A stretch of 64,000 nucleotides of DNA from Bacteroidia bacterium (GCA_021740825.1 JAIOZA010000009.1:34952-98951), one strand, 5' to 3'. Shown: positions 9,160-17,532, numbered from the stretch's first letter. Notes: generated from the sequence alone by a model not told the origin. Program-made: numbers and translations.

Positions 9160-12100
9160 TTATTGTGCTTGTGTAACTTGTATATTTTTAATAGGAAAAT
9201 CTAATTCCATTTTAAAGTAAGGCACATTTGGATAATTAATTTGTGCTTTTAATTGTCTGCATAATGTGTTAATTAAATTCAATCCAAAACCTTTAGACTT
9301 AATATTTTCATTATCTGCGTATAATCCTTTTCCAGAATCAGTATAAATGAAATACACATGCTCCCCTTTTAATTCCATTGTCATGGTAATTTCCAAAAAG
9401 TTGTTAGTGATGGCGTATTTAAAACTGTTGGATAATAATTCATTAAATATTAAACCAAAGGTTACAGCCTTTGAAATATCTGTATAGATATCTTTTATAG
9501 CTACATTAGATTTAAATTGCTCGGTAGCCGTTTTGTTAAGTATTTTTTTATGATAATCTATCAACTCAACAATATAATCGCCGATATTAATATTTGAAAA
9601 TAAGGTGCTTTGATATAATTTTTGATGCACCAAGGCAACTGTTTTAATTCTTGATTGAATATCCGTCAGCACATCTTTTAAATGTTCGTCCGTTTCATTG
9701 CTTTTTTTCAATTCAACCATCCCATCAATTACGGCCAAATTATTTTTCACCCTATGATGCACCTCGCCCAAAAGGGTTTCTTTTTCGTGCACTGATTCAG
9801 CCAGTAAGAGTTCGTGTTTTTTTAAATCGGTTACATCCAAACCATAACCAATAATCAATTGCTTATCTTTTATGTTATGAAACCTGCGCTCCTTATAAAT
9901 AGTTTGCCCATTTTTTTCATGTTCATCAAGCCATGTAATAGAATCAGAATTATTTTCGAGTTGGTTAAAAACATCTCGTCTTAACTCAGCAAATGAAGCA
10001 GGTAAATTTTTACGTTTACCATAGTCAAAATCATCTTTACCAATTAACCAATCTCTGGTTTCATCATCCTTAATTGCTTTTTTATTAACGTAAACATATT
10101 TCTGGTTGGTATCAAAAACAGCAATATCTACAGGAATACTATTTAAAATATTTTCGTAGAAGAGTTTTTGATTTAAAATCGCCTCTTCTTTTAATTTTAG
10201 CTGAGTTGTTTCATACCTTATGGCAATATACTGAAATGGTTTACCATCGGTCATAAAAGGTATTATGGTTGATTCTACATAATATTCTGAACCATCTTTT
10301 GCTTTGTTTTTAATTTCACCTTTCCAAATATTACCTGATGAAATTGTTTGGCACATGTCATTAAAAAATTCTTTTGAATGAAATTTAGAATTAATGATGT
10401 TGTGATTAGCTCCAATTAATTCGTGTTGCGAATATTTTGAAATTTCGCAAAATTTATCATTGGCATAAGTAATAAATCCTTTAGTATCAGTAATACTAAC
10501 AATGGCTGAGGCATCAATAGCAGTTTTATAGTTTATCAATTCAAGTTCTGCTATCTTTCTATCTGTAATATCTCCTGAAATGCCAGTCATTAAATAAGGA
10601 ACGCCTTTTTCATTATTAATAATTCGCGTATTACTAAATATCCATTTTACTTTACCATCAGGTGTAACAATTCTATATTCTAAATTAGTTTGTCCAGTTA
10701 TAAAAAGTGCTTCCGACTCTTTTTCTATCCTTTCTTTATCATCAGAATGAATAACGTCTGACCATAAATTAGAATTTACGTGCCAATTTTCTAACGGACG
10801 TTCATATAACGAAACAGCAGATTTACTAATATATTCTAATTTATATTCTGGCAAACTCACTCCCCAAACAGTTTCGTTTAAAGAGCCCATCACTTGCTCC
10901 AATTTATCTTTACTTATTTTTAATTCTAGATTTCTATTTTTTTCTTCTAGAGTTATTCTATTAATTTCTGTTACATCTCTTAAAAAAGAGTTTAATTCAA
11001 TAAGGTTACTATCTTCAAACTTACAAATTACATTACCTACTACATCTATTTTATTTCCATCTTTACTTATTAAACTATAACTTATATCTAGCGTATTTAG
11101 TTTCTTAATTTTTAAGTCGCTAAAAAAAGCCATACAATGCTCTAGCGTATCAGGATGTATATAACTGAAAATGTTTGTTCCAAGTACATCTTTTAATTTA
11201 TAATTTAGTTTATTAAGCCACGAATTATTTGCATACAATATTGTTCCATTTCCATCTAATGATGTTATTAAATCATTTGTTGTTTGCAACAAATTGCTGT
11301 ACCGCGCTTGCGACTCCGCTATCCTTTTAAGGTTAACTTGCAACTGATCTTGATTTTCAGCAATTGTTCTTCTTTTAATTTCTAATTGGGTTACATCTTG
11401 TTGTATTGAAATAAAATAGAGGAATTGACCATTTTCATCAAAAACCGGATTTAATTGAACTGCAATATGGTATATTTCTCCATTTTTTTTATAGTTTGCA
11501 ATAGTAAGTTCAACAGGAGTTTGTGTTTGTATAGCGTTGCGTAATTGACTCGTTTTTTCGGGTTCAGTTTCAGGTCCTGTTAAAAAACTACCAGGTGTTT
11601 TGCCTATAATTTCTTGTAAATTGTAACCTGTAAAATGTTCAAAATGTTCATTTACCCAAGTTATTTTCCCATCTTTATCGGCATAAATCACATTATTTGG
11701 GGTATGAGTAGCCAGGTAAGAAAGTCTCCTATTTTCTTCGTTTTGTTTTTTAATTAAATTATTTTTTTTGATAGCCAAATAAGCATCACCCGCTAACGAA
11801 GCAAATACTTTTAAAACTGCTAAGTGTTTTTCGGTAAAGGCATGCGGTGTTTCGCTTTGGATACCAAAAGCGCCAATAATTTGATTGTTTGATTTTACAG
11901 GAACATACAATCGAGAGCGTGTATGAGATTTTTTTATTGAATCAATTGAAAAAGGATTATGTTCAACATCCTGATCGTTTACCCATAAAATTTCTCCCGT
12001 TTTAAAAACATGTCCTGGGTGCCTTTGCATGGCTGTTAATTCAGCATTAGCTTTTTCTACTTTCGAAAAACCTTTGGCATAAAATAACTTTAACTTACTT

Positions 12101-12261
12101 TCCGATTCACTATATAAATAAAGACCTGTCGTATCGTGTTGAGCAACTAACTCAATTTGAGTTTTAATTTTATCAATCAACACTTCAAAATTATCCAAAT
12201 TGGCAAAACTATTTATCAGTTTTTCAATGTCGGATAAAGTATTGATTAATTCGGTCTTCAT
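9160..12261 (-). CDS. GAF and multi-PAS sensor histidine kinase, HWE/HisKA_2 type
   Basis: 1033 residues, no membrane segment or signal peptide. A GAF domain occupies about 10-165 (AFGIQSETPHAF), followed by about five PAS domains (180-290, 310-430, 450-570, 575-690, 695-805), several with PAC-type ends such as ISIQQDVTQ and MTGISGDITDRK. The kinase core is of the HisKA_2/HWE type: H835-H836 in EVHHRVKNNLAVI, then an ATPase domain with NELLSNSFKYA and GFGLNLI. Such kinases are usually cytosolic and often work with partner proteins. It starts 15 bp after the DUF336 gene and is likely in one operon with it and the DinB gene. No response regulator lies next to it. It converges on the OmpA-family gene, with 14 bp between stops. 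Confidence 0.9.
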   Translation of the reverse strand: MKTELINTLSDIEKLINSFANLDNFEVLIDKIKTQIELVAQHDTTGLYLYSESESKLKLFYAKGFSKVEKANAELTAMQRHPGHVFKTGEILWVNDQDVEHNPFSIDSIKKSHTRSRLYVPVKSNNQIIGAFGIQSETPHAFTEKHLAVLKVFASLAGDAYLAIKKNNLIKKQNEENRRLSYLATHTPNNVIYADKDGKITWVNEHFEHFTGYNLQEIIGKTPGSFLTGPETEPEKTSQLRNAIQTQTPVELTIANYKKNGEIYHIAVQLNPVFDENGQFLYFISIQQDVTQLEIKRRTIAENQDQLQVNLKRIAESQARYSNLLQTTNDLITSLDGNGTILYANNSWLNKLNYKLKDVLGTNIFSYIHPDTLEHCMAFFSDLKIKKLNTLDISYSLISKDGNKIDVVGNVICKFEDSNLIELNSFLRDVTEINRITLEEKNRNLELKISKDKLEQVMGSLNETVWGVSLPEYKLEYISKSAVSLYERPLENWHVNSNLWSDVIHSDDKERIEKESEALFITGQTNLEYRIVTPDGKVKWIFSNTRIINNEKGVPYLMTGISGDITDRKIAELELINYKTAIDASAIVSITDTKGFITYANDKFCEISKYSQHELIGANHNIINSKFHSKEFFNDMCQTISSGNIWKGEIKNKAKDGSEYYVESTIIPFMTDGKPFQYIAIRYETTQLKLKEEAILNQKLFYENILNSIPVDIAVFDTNQKYVYVNKKAIKDDETRDWLIGKDDFDYGKRKNLPASFAELRRDVFNQLENNSDSITWLDEHEKNGQTIYKERRFHNIKDKQLIIGYGLDVTDLKKHELLLAESVHEKETLLGEVHHRVKNNLAVIDGMVELKKSNETDEHLKDVLTDIQSRIKTVALVHQKLYQSTLFSNINIGDYIVELIDYHKKILNKTATEQFKSNVAIKDIYTDISKAVTFGLIFNELLSNSFKYAITNNFLEITMTMELKGEHVYFIYTDSGKGLYADNENIKSKGFGLNLINTLCRQLKAQINYPNVPYFKMELDFPIKNIQVTQAQ

Positions 12262-12276
12262 TACAAAACGCTAAAA

Positions 12277-12696
12277 TTAGGCTAATAAATTTAAAGCAGC
12301 ATTCATACACTGCTCATCTTGTTTATAATGGCCGCCACTAATACCAATAGCTCCCACAATAGTTCCATCAATAGTAATAGGTGAGCCGCCGCCCAACAAA
12401 ATAAAATCTTTTAAGTTATGAGCGCCATCATTTAAAATAGGATCGTCTTTAATAAAATTATACCAGGCATCACCTGTAGGAAAACCAAAACCAACAGCGG
12501 TGATCGCTTTTTTTCGGGAAGCATCTATCGAAATTAAAGGCGCATTATCCATGCGAGAAAATGCTTTTAAGTTTCCACTTTCGTCAACAATGGTTATGGC
12601 AATTGAAAATCCAATTTCTTGTGCTTTTTTTGTTGCTGCTTCAATCATTTGATTTGCAAGCAATGCAGTAATTGATTTTTTTGTAAATAGTTGCAT
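12277..12696 (-). CDS. GlcG/HbpS-like protein (DUF336 family)
   Basis: 139 residues covering one complete DUF336 domain: an N-terminal helix (AAT KKAQEIGF region), ITIVDESGNLKAFSRMD, the DASRKKA helix, LLGGGSPI and VGAIGISGG near the end. Members include GlcG and HbpS; HbpS of Streptomyces binds haem and modulates the adjacent sensor kinase SenS. No signal peptide is visible, unlike HbpS, so a cytosolic place is likely. It lies 15 bp before a large sensor kinase, and 22 bp after the DinB gene. The ATG is preceded on the coding strand by a run of 12 adenines, which fits A-rich initiation in this phylum. The family is clear; haem binding and kinase control are inferred. Confidence 0.85.
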   Translation of the reverse strand: MQLFTKKSITALLANQMIEAATKKAQEIGFSIAITIVDESGNLKAFSRMDNAPLISIDASRKKAITAVGFGFPTGDAWYNFIKDDPILNDGAHNLKDFILLGGGSPITIDGTIVGAIGISGGHYKQDEQCMNAALNLLA

Positions 12697-12718
12697 CGTT
12701 TTTTTTTTTTAATTAGTA

Positions 12719-13204
12719 CTAAATTGTATCTGCACTGTAGCCATACACAGTAGGATTTTTTCCGCCCATCGGACGAATATAAGATGATAGCTGACCTCTG
12801 TGGTGAATGATATCAAAAAAGAAAAACCACATCATATTTGTACGTGGCATAGTAGCAAATGATTTTCCGGAAACTAATAGCTCCACCATTTCGTTTTCCC
12901 ACTGTTCGTTTGTTACATTTTCGAGCGCTTGCTCAACGGCTGTCCATAAATGGTTTAATTTTTGGCTCGCATCAGCAGCGCTTTCAAAATCAAACACTAA
13001 GGCTTCGTCGCAAGCATTATTTTCAATAATTATTTTTAAATCAAGTACATGAGCTAAAATATGTTCTGCTATTTCTTTTGCCGAACGGTTAACTGGATGC
13101 GGTTTATAACTTAAGTTATCATTAGGCATTGCTGCCAATAAATTAACCGTTGACTGCATTTCGTTTTTAAAGCAAGCTTTAAAAAATGTAAGGTTAGAGT
13201 TCAT
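12719..13204 (-). CDS. DinB-family (DinB/YfiT-like) putative metalloenzyme
   Basis: 161 residues forming a four-helix-bundle DinB-like domain. Candidate metal ligands are H48 in EIAEHILAH and H134/H135 in FDIIHHRGQLSSYIR; the ending GGKNPTVYG is typical of the family. DinB-like proteins are often metal-dependent thiol transferases (bacillithiol-type) or damage-inducible proteins of unknown activity. It is probably the first gene of a three-gene operon with the DUF336 protein and the sensor kinase, which would place it in a redox or thiol-stress setting. The family assignment is firm, the reaction is not known. Confidence 0.85.
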   Translation of the reverse strand: MNSNLTFFKACFKNEMQSTVNLLAAMPNDNLSYKPHPVNRSAKEIAEHILAHVLDLKIIIENNACDEALVFDFESAADASQKLNHLWTAVEQALENVTNEQWENEMVELLVSGKSFATMPRTNMMWFFFFDIIHHRGQLSSYIRPMGGKNPTVYGYSADTI

Positions 13205-13378
13205 AAAGAATTTTTATAAATTTACAATGCTTTTACTATTTCTATTTACATTCGCTAAACTACCGCTAATAATAAATTTTGTAGTAAAAAAGCACCTTGT
13301 AAAATTAGTTAAATAAATTGAAAAGAATTAAACAAATAACGCTAGTTTCAAAACTATGTCATCACAAATTTTAAGAAT

Positions 13379-14149
13379 CTAAAACTTAAGGTGCTTAACT
13401 GAAATGCCTGCTTTTTGTAATTCTTTTAATGAATCAATTCCTATTCGTAAATGGTCTGTAACAAAGTCAGACGTAACTTTTTTATCACTTTCTTCCGTTT
13501 TTACACCTTCTGGTATCATTGGCTGATCGCTTACCAAAAGTAATGCTCCAACAGGAATTTCGTTATGAAAACCAACGCTAAAAATAGTAGCTGTTTCCAT
13601 ATCAATGGCCATAGCACGAATGACTCTTAAATACTCTTTAAAAACTTCATCATGTTCCCACACGCGCCTATTTGTTGTGTAGACAGTTCCTGTCCAATAA
13701 TCGCGGCCACTTAAACGAATGGTATACGAAATGGCTTTTTGAAGATTAAATGATGGTAAAGCAGGGACTTCCGTTGGGAAATAATCATTAGATGTTCCTT
13801 CGCCTCTAATAGCTGCAATTGGTAAAATTAAATCTCCAATCTCATTTTTCTTTTTTAGTCCGCCACATTTTCCTAAAAACAAAACCGCCTTTGGAGTTAT
13901 TGCAGTTAATAAGTCCATAATGGTTGCTGCCATAGCACTTCCCATGCTAAAATTAATGATGGTAATGTTATCAAAAGTGGCTGTTTGCATGGGTCTATCC
14001 TGCCCTTCAACCTCAACTTTATTCCATTCAGCAAACATTTTAACATATCCTCCAAAATTGGTCAACAAAATATATTTTCCAAAATCTTCTAATTTTTTAC
14101 CTGTATAGCGGGGTAGCCAATTATTTACTATTTCATCTTTTGTCTTCAT
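13379..14149 (-). CDS. amn: AMP nucleosidase (short Bacteroidota type)
   Basis: 256 residues with the nucleoside-phosphorylase fold. Visible family features are LFLGKCGGL, the base and ribose-binding stretch AMAIDMETATIF, and LLVSDQPMIPEGVKT, which is typical of AMP nucleosidases. The enzyme cleaves AMP to adenine and ribose 5-phosphate and helps set adenylate levels. It is the short form common in Bacteroidota, lacking the long N-terminal domain of the E. coli enzyme. It is divergent from the HsdR-N-like gene, with 93 bp between. The product name is well supported by whole-length resemblance. Confidence 0.9.
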   Translation of the reverse strand: MKTKDEIVNNWLPRYTGKKLEDFGKYILLTNFGGYVKMFAEWNKVEVEGQDRPMQTATFDNITIINFSMGSAMAATIMDLLTAITPKAVLFLGKCGGLKKKNEIGDLILPIAAIRGEGTSNDYFPTEVPALPSFNLQKAISYTIRLSGRDYWTGTVYTTNRRVWEHDEVFKEYLRVIRAMAIDMETATIFSVGFHNEIPVGALLLVSDQPMIPEGVKTEESDKKVTSDFVTDHLRIGIDSLKELQKAGISVKHLKF

Positions 14150-14242
14150 TTATCTGCTATTTTTGAGAGCTAAGGTACAAAGTAATTATTAGCAACGATA
14201 ATATTATTAATTATCATATCTTTAAAAAATTAAACAAAAAAA

Positions 14243-14704
14243 GTGTCGTTACAAATTTTAAATTTTCCCCCAGTTGATTTTCGTTTTAAAAAAAATGAGA
14301 AGGGAACACTACAATTGTTTGACATTATTCGCAAAAAATTTGTAGATATTACACCTGAAGAATGGGTGCGCCAGCATATCGTACATTTTTTAATACATCA
14401 TAAATATGTTCCGCTTTCCATGATCTCGTTAGAAAAACAATTAAAATTGAATAACACCAAGAAAAGAACAGATATAATCGTATATAATTCAACTTTAAAA
14501 CCTATTTTAATGATTGAGTGCAAAGCACCAACAATTAAAATTGACCAACTAACCATTAATCAGGCTATGCGTTATAACATCAAATTGCAGGTTCCATTTA
14601 TTTTTTTGAGCAACGGACTACAGCATATATTCTTAAAACTAGAAAAAGACGGAGTAAAAGCAATGGAAGAAATTCCAACTTATGACATTCTCATTAATTC
14701 ATAA
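14243..14704 (+). CDS. Stand-alone HsdR N-terminal nuclease-domain protein
   Basis: 153 residues, GTG start. It matches the N-terminal nuclease domain of type I restriction subunit R (HSDR_N type): the PD-(D/E)xK residues are D in RTDIIVYN and E and K in LMIECKAP, followed by QAMRYN. There is no helicase domain and no hsdM or hsdS nearby, so this is not a restriction system. Orphan proteins of this kind are common in Bacteroidota, in my recollection often next to DNA metabolism genes. A role as a small DNase in repair or replication is possible but unproven. An alternative start further in is not suggested by the alignment. Confidence 0.82.
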   Translation: MSLQILNFPPVDFRFKKNEKGTLQLFDIIRKKFVDITPEEWVRQHIVHFLIHHKYVPLSMISLEKQLKLNNTKKRTDIIVYNSTLKPILMIECKAPTIKIDQLTINQAMRYNIKLQVPFIFLSNGLQHIFLKLEKDGVKAMEEIPTYDILINS

Positions 14705-14769
14705 TTTTACAGTAAATTTGTCTATCTTGTTTAAAATTAAGTGATTAAGAAAGCTTTAAGTTCTGCAAT

Positions 14770-14798
14770 TTGACTGAATTGTTAATAACTTACATTTG
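14770..14798 (+). promoter_or_regulatory. Promoter for the M23/LysM peptidase gene (upstream)
   Basis: TTG at 14770-14772, 18 bp, then TACATTTG at 14791-14798: a perfect match to the Bacteroidota promoter consensus. Transcription from here would start near 14804, about 30 nt before the ATG at 14835. Confidence 0.6.
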
Positions 14799-14816
14799 AT
14801 TAACAGCATTTAACAC

Positions 14817-14846
14817 TTGCTTTTTACAAAATAAATGACATATTTG
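14817..14846 (+). promoter_or_regulatory. Second possible promoter for the M23/LysM peptidase gene
   Basis: TTG at 14817-14819, 19 bp, then CATATTTG at 14839-14846 (one mismatch). It overlaps the ATG at 14835. Transcripts from it would be translated from the in-frame GTG at 14871, which begins MEIKKIATLLLV and gives a more typical signal peptide. Confidence 0.4.
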
Positions 14847-15893
14847 TGGCACTTGAAAATAAAATCAATCGTGGAAATAAAAAAAATAGCAACTCTTTTG
14901 TTAGTGATGGGATCATCATTAATGTTAAGTGCTGTTGTTCCAATTGATTCCAAATACAAAATTCTTTTAAGTTCTAATAGTGTAAATCCGGATGAAAAAC
15001 CTATTAAGGATGATGGAAAAAAGAAAAATGTTAAAAGAGATGATACTAGCAAAGTAGCTATAAACCCGATTATTTTAGCACTTTCTTCAGAAGAACATGA
15101 GCATGTAGAAGAGGAAGTTGACTCTTTATTAGCTTTCCCATCTAACGACTTATATTCATCTTGGGATACAACTGTTATTCACCCCTATTCGTTTTCTGAA
15201 AGTTTTAAGCAAGATTCGGCAATTGTGAGATTAGTTGAGCCTACAGATTGTGGTTTTGTTTTGCCTAGTGCCGGAAATGTAACTTCAGAATTTGGATGGA
15301 GAAAAAGACGACCTCACTATGGTACAGATATTGACTTAGAAACCGGTGATACCGTTTTAGCTGCTTTTGATGGCATGGTTAGAATTGCAAAACTTAACAG
15401 AAGTTATGGCAACGTGGTAATTATAAGACATAAAAATGGTTTAGAAACCGTATATGCGCATTTATCTAAAATACTGGTTGAAACAGGGCAAAATATTGAA
15501 GCTGGCAAAACTATTGGTTTAGGAGGTAATACTGGTCACTCTTTTGGTTCGCATTTGCATTTTGAAATGCGTTATTTAGGACAAGCTATTGATGCTGAAG
15601 ATTTTATTGATTTTACAACCGGCAATTTGAAGAAAACTGATTGCATGATTACTAAAGCAGATGTTGAAAATAAATATGATTTAAGAGCACTTCACAACCG
15701 TCAAAAAAGAGATTTAAATTTATCTCGTGTTAGTGGGTCAAAATCTAAATACGGAAAAACAATTATTGTAAAAAAAGGTGATTCATTAGGTCGTATTGCT
15801 AAAAGAAATCACACTACTATCAAAGCAATCTGTAAAAAGAATGGCATCAAGCCAACTAAGGTTTTACGCCTTGGACAAAAATTAAAAGTATAA
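14835..15893 (+). CDS. Secreted M23 peptidoglycan endopeptidase with LysM domain
   Basis: 352 residues. A hydrophobic segment near residues 18-33 (IATLLLVMGSSLMLSAVV) is a signal peptide or anchor. A low-complexity linker leads to an M23 (lysostaphin-type) domain at about 140-250 with zinc ligands H161 and D165 (HYGTDID) and H240/H242 (HLHFE). A single LysM domain follows at about 307-352 (VKKGDSLGRIAKRNHTT, LRLGQKLKV). Such proteins cut peptide cross-links in peptidoglycan and act in wall growth or daughter-cell separation. Two start codons are plausible: ATG 14835 and GTG 14871, each served by its own promoter. I keep the longer form, but the shorter one gives a cleaner signal peptide. Confidence 0.92.
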   Translation: MTYLWHLKIKSIVEIKKIATLLLVMGSSLMLSAVVPIDSKYKILLSSNSVNPDEKPIKDDGKKKNVKRDDTSKVAINPIILALSSEEHEHVEEEVDSLLAFPSNDLYSSWDTTVIHPYSFSESFKQDSAIVRLVEPTDCGFVLPSAGNVTSEFGWRKRRPHYGTDIDLETGDTVLAAFDGMVRIAKLNRSYGNVVIIRHKNGLETVYAHLSKILVETGQNIEAGKTIGLGGNTGHSFGSHLHFEMRYLGQAIDAEDFIDFTTGNLKKTDCMITKADVENKYDLRALHNRQKRDLNLSRVSGSKSKYGKTIIVKKGDSLGRIAKRNHTTIKAICKKNGIKPTKVLRLGQKLKV

Positions 15894-15928
15894 CACCAAA
15901 TACATTTATTACTGGTCCAGTTATGGTG

Positions 15929-15983
15929 GTCATGCTGACCTTGATTCAGCATATCATAGACCCTGAATCAAGTTCAGGGTGAC
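15929..15983. repeat. REP-like imperfect palindrome
   Basis: Left arm GTCATGCTGACCTTGATTCA and right arm ending TGAATCAAGTTCAGGGTGAC are reverse complements at about 18 of 23 positions, separated by a short loop containing ATATCATAGA. It resembles a palindromic repeat (..ATGCTGAA.TTG.TTCAGCAT..) that I know as widespread in Bacteroidota intergenic regions. It sits between the 3' ends of convergent genes (M23 peptidase and plsY), the usual place for such elements, and could act as a bidirectional hairpin. Confidence 0.65.
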
Positions 15984-16035
15984 TAATTGATTGGACTATC
16001 TATTACTTATAAATGGTATAATTTGGACTTCTGAA

Positions 16036-16070
16036 ATAATTTAAAAAAACGGATCTTTTTTTTAAATTAT
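16036..16070 (-). terminator. A+T hairpin at the plsY stop codon
   Basis: Fourteen bp arms (ATAATTTAAAAAAA at 16036-16049 and its complement at 16057-16070) enclose a 7-base loop. On the minus strand the hairpin begins at the plsY stop and contains an oligo-U-coding run. With no G-C pairs in the stem it would be a weak terminator. Confidence 0.4.
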
Positions 16071-16699
16071 ACCTTTTTAACAAAAAGGTCAACTTTGCTT
16101 TCTTGCTTTTTTAATAATCGGGAAATATTTTTCTTGTGGGTAATAATTAGCAAAATTGCCACAAAAACAGAAAAAAGTAAAAGAATTTGATTTTGATTTT
16201 TTAATACAATATTTAAAAAAAAGGGAAAACTTAAGCCCGCAGTCATAGAAGATAGCGACACATAACGGGTTGATAATAAAACAATCACAAAAACCAGCAA
16301 AACAAGTAAACTGGTAATAGGAGTTAAACAAATTACCACACCTAAAATAGTTGCTACACCTTTTCCACCTCTAAATCCGGCAAATAAAGGAAATACATGC
16401 CCAATTAAAACAGCAATGCCTAATCCTAATTCTAAATTTACAAATTCGTTGGTATCAAAAACAAAAGGAGTAAAATGTGCTAATAAAACCGCAATTGTAC
16501 CTTTAAACACATCTATTAATAAAACAGGTATTCCAGCTTTTTTACCTAATACCCTAAATGTATTTGTAGCTCCCGCATTTCCACTTCCAAATTCTCTCAC
16601 ATCAATTCCGTAGTATCTTTTACCCCACCAAACTGCTGTAGGAATTGACCCTAATAAATAGGCGCCAAAAATCAGCAAAATTATTAAAGCTGTTTCCAA
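16067..16699 (-). CDS. plsY: Glycerol-3-phosphate acyltransferase PlsY
   Basis: A polytopic inner-membrane enzyme of about 210 residues that transfers acyl groups from acyl-phosphate to glycerol 3-phosphate, the first step of phospholipid synthesis in PlsX/PlsY bacteria. Family motifs are all present: LLGSIPTA, GSGNAGATNTFRV, a KG stretch after LLIDVFKG, and GHVFPLFAGFRGGKGVAT. Five to six hydrophobic segments fit the family. An in-frame frame extends to a TTG at 16732, but a TATATTTG -7 element lies at 16721-16728 inside that extension. I therefore prefer the TTG at 16699, which gives METALIILLIFGAYLLG, in line with other PlsY N-termini. The C-terminus carries a short basic tail. Confidence 0.9.
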   Translation of the reverse strand: METALIILLIFGAYLLGSIPTAVWWGKRYYGIDVREFGSGNAGATNTFRVLGKKAGIPVLLIDVFKGTIAVLLAHFTPFVFDTNEFVNLELGLGIAVLIGHVFPLFAGFRGGKGVATILGVVICLTPITSLLVLLVFVIVLLSTRYVSLSSMTAGLSFPFFLNIVLKNQNQILLLFSVFVAILLIITHKKNISRLLKKQESKVDLFVKKV

Positions 16700-16720
16700 A
16701 TTGTTTAAAATTTTGTTACA

Positions 16721-16728
16721 CAAATATA
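16721..16728 (-). promoter_or_regulatory. -7 promoter element of plsY
   Basis: TATATTTG on the minus strand, a perfect TAnnTTTG. No TTG is found at 17-23 bp upstream, where the sequence is T-rich. The position favours translation from the TTG at 16699. Confidence 0.4.
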
Positions 16729-16930
16729 ACAATTAATTAAAAAAAAATAAAAGTAGGTAAGTTTCCTAATAAAAAGATTTTAACAAGTTTAACAATTAGC
16801 ATGCAATATACTGTGCATAATTGCAAGTAGCGCAAAACTTTTCAGTTATTCTATATTTTATTACAAATTACAACCATTTTGCTGATTTTTTTCAAAAATT
16901 ATAAAAAATATGGTATTTTCACACCTACTT

Positions 16931-17524
16931 ATGATTACTTATGTAAATGGGCAAATAGCCGAGTTAAATCCTGCCCTGGCTGTTATTGAAACCAATGGCG
17001 TGGGATACGGACTACTAATATCACTCACTACGTATAGCCAAATTCAAGGTAAACCAACAGCTAAATTATTTGTAGAAAGTGTTTATGTGAGAGATGATAA
17101 TCCACGTTATTTTGGCTTTGCCGACATGGAAGAACGAGATTTGTTTCGCAAATTGATCTCTGTATCGGGCGTTGGAGGCGGAAGTGCTATTTTAATGCTT
17201 TCTTCACTTACGGCTCCCGAAATAGCTGGAGCCATTAATACAGCAAATGTGGCTTTATTAAAAAGTATTAAGGGAATTGGTGAAAAAACAGCGCAACGAA
17301 TTGTAGTAGACTTAAAAGGTAAAATGGGCAAACATGAGGGTGGTATAGCACAAATTTTAAACCCATCATACAATAAAAATAAGGAAGAAGCGTTAATGGC
17401 TTTAATTACACTAGGATTTCCTAAGTTGGTTGCTGAAAAAGCTATAGAAAAAGCTACAAAACAGCAAGGTATTTCTACTGATAATGTTGAACTGTTGATA
17501 AAATCAGCACTTAAAAATATGTAA
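16931..17524 (+). CDS. ruvA: Holliday junction DNA helicase subunit RuvA
   Basis: About 197 residues. The N-terminal OB-fold begins MITYVNGQIAEL and includes ETNGVGYGLLIS, matching E. coli RuvA MIGRLRG; the central helix-hairpin-helix motifs appear as LISVSGVGGGSAI and LKSIKGIGEKTAQRIVVDLK; the C-terminal domain that contacts RuvB is EEALMALITLGF onward. RuvA tetramers bind four-way junctions and guide RuvB in branch migration. The frame is open from an ATG at 16910, but the ATG at 16931 matches the family start. ruvB is about 23 kb away. The sprA start follows 8 bp after the stop, so the two are likely co-transcribed. Confidence 0.95.
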   Translation: MITYVNGQIAELNPALAVIETNGVGYGLLISLTTYSQIQGKPTAKLFVESVYVRDDNPRYFGFADMEERDLFRKLISVSGVGGGSAILMLSSLTAPEIAGAINTANVALLKSIKGIGEKTAQRIVVDLKGKMGKHEGGIAQILNPSYNKNKEEALMALITLGFPKLVAEKAIEKATKQQGISTDNVELLIKSALKNM

Positions 17525-17532
17525 TTTAAAGC

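Noticed and set aside
14243..14704. Remnant of a type I restriction system
   Set aside because: The domain is complete and ends cleanly, with no traces of hsdM, hsdS or the helicase part.
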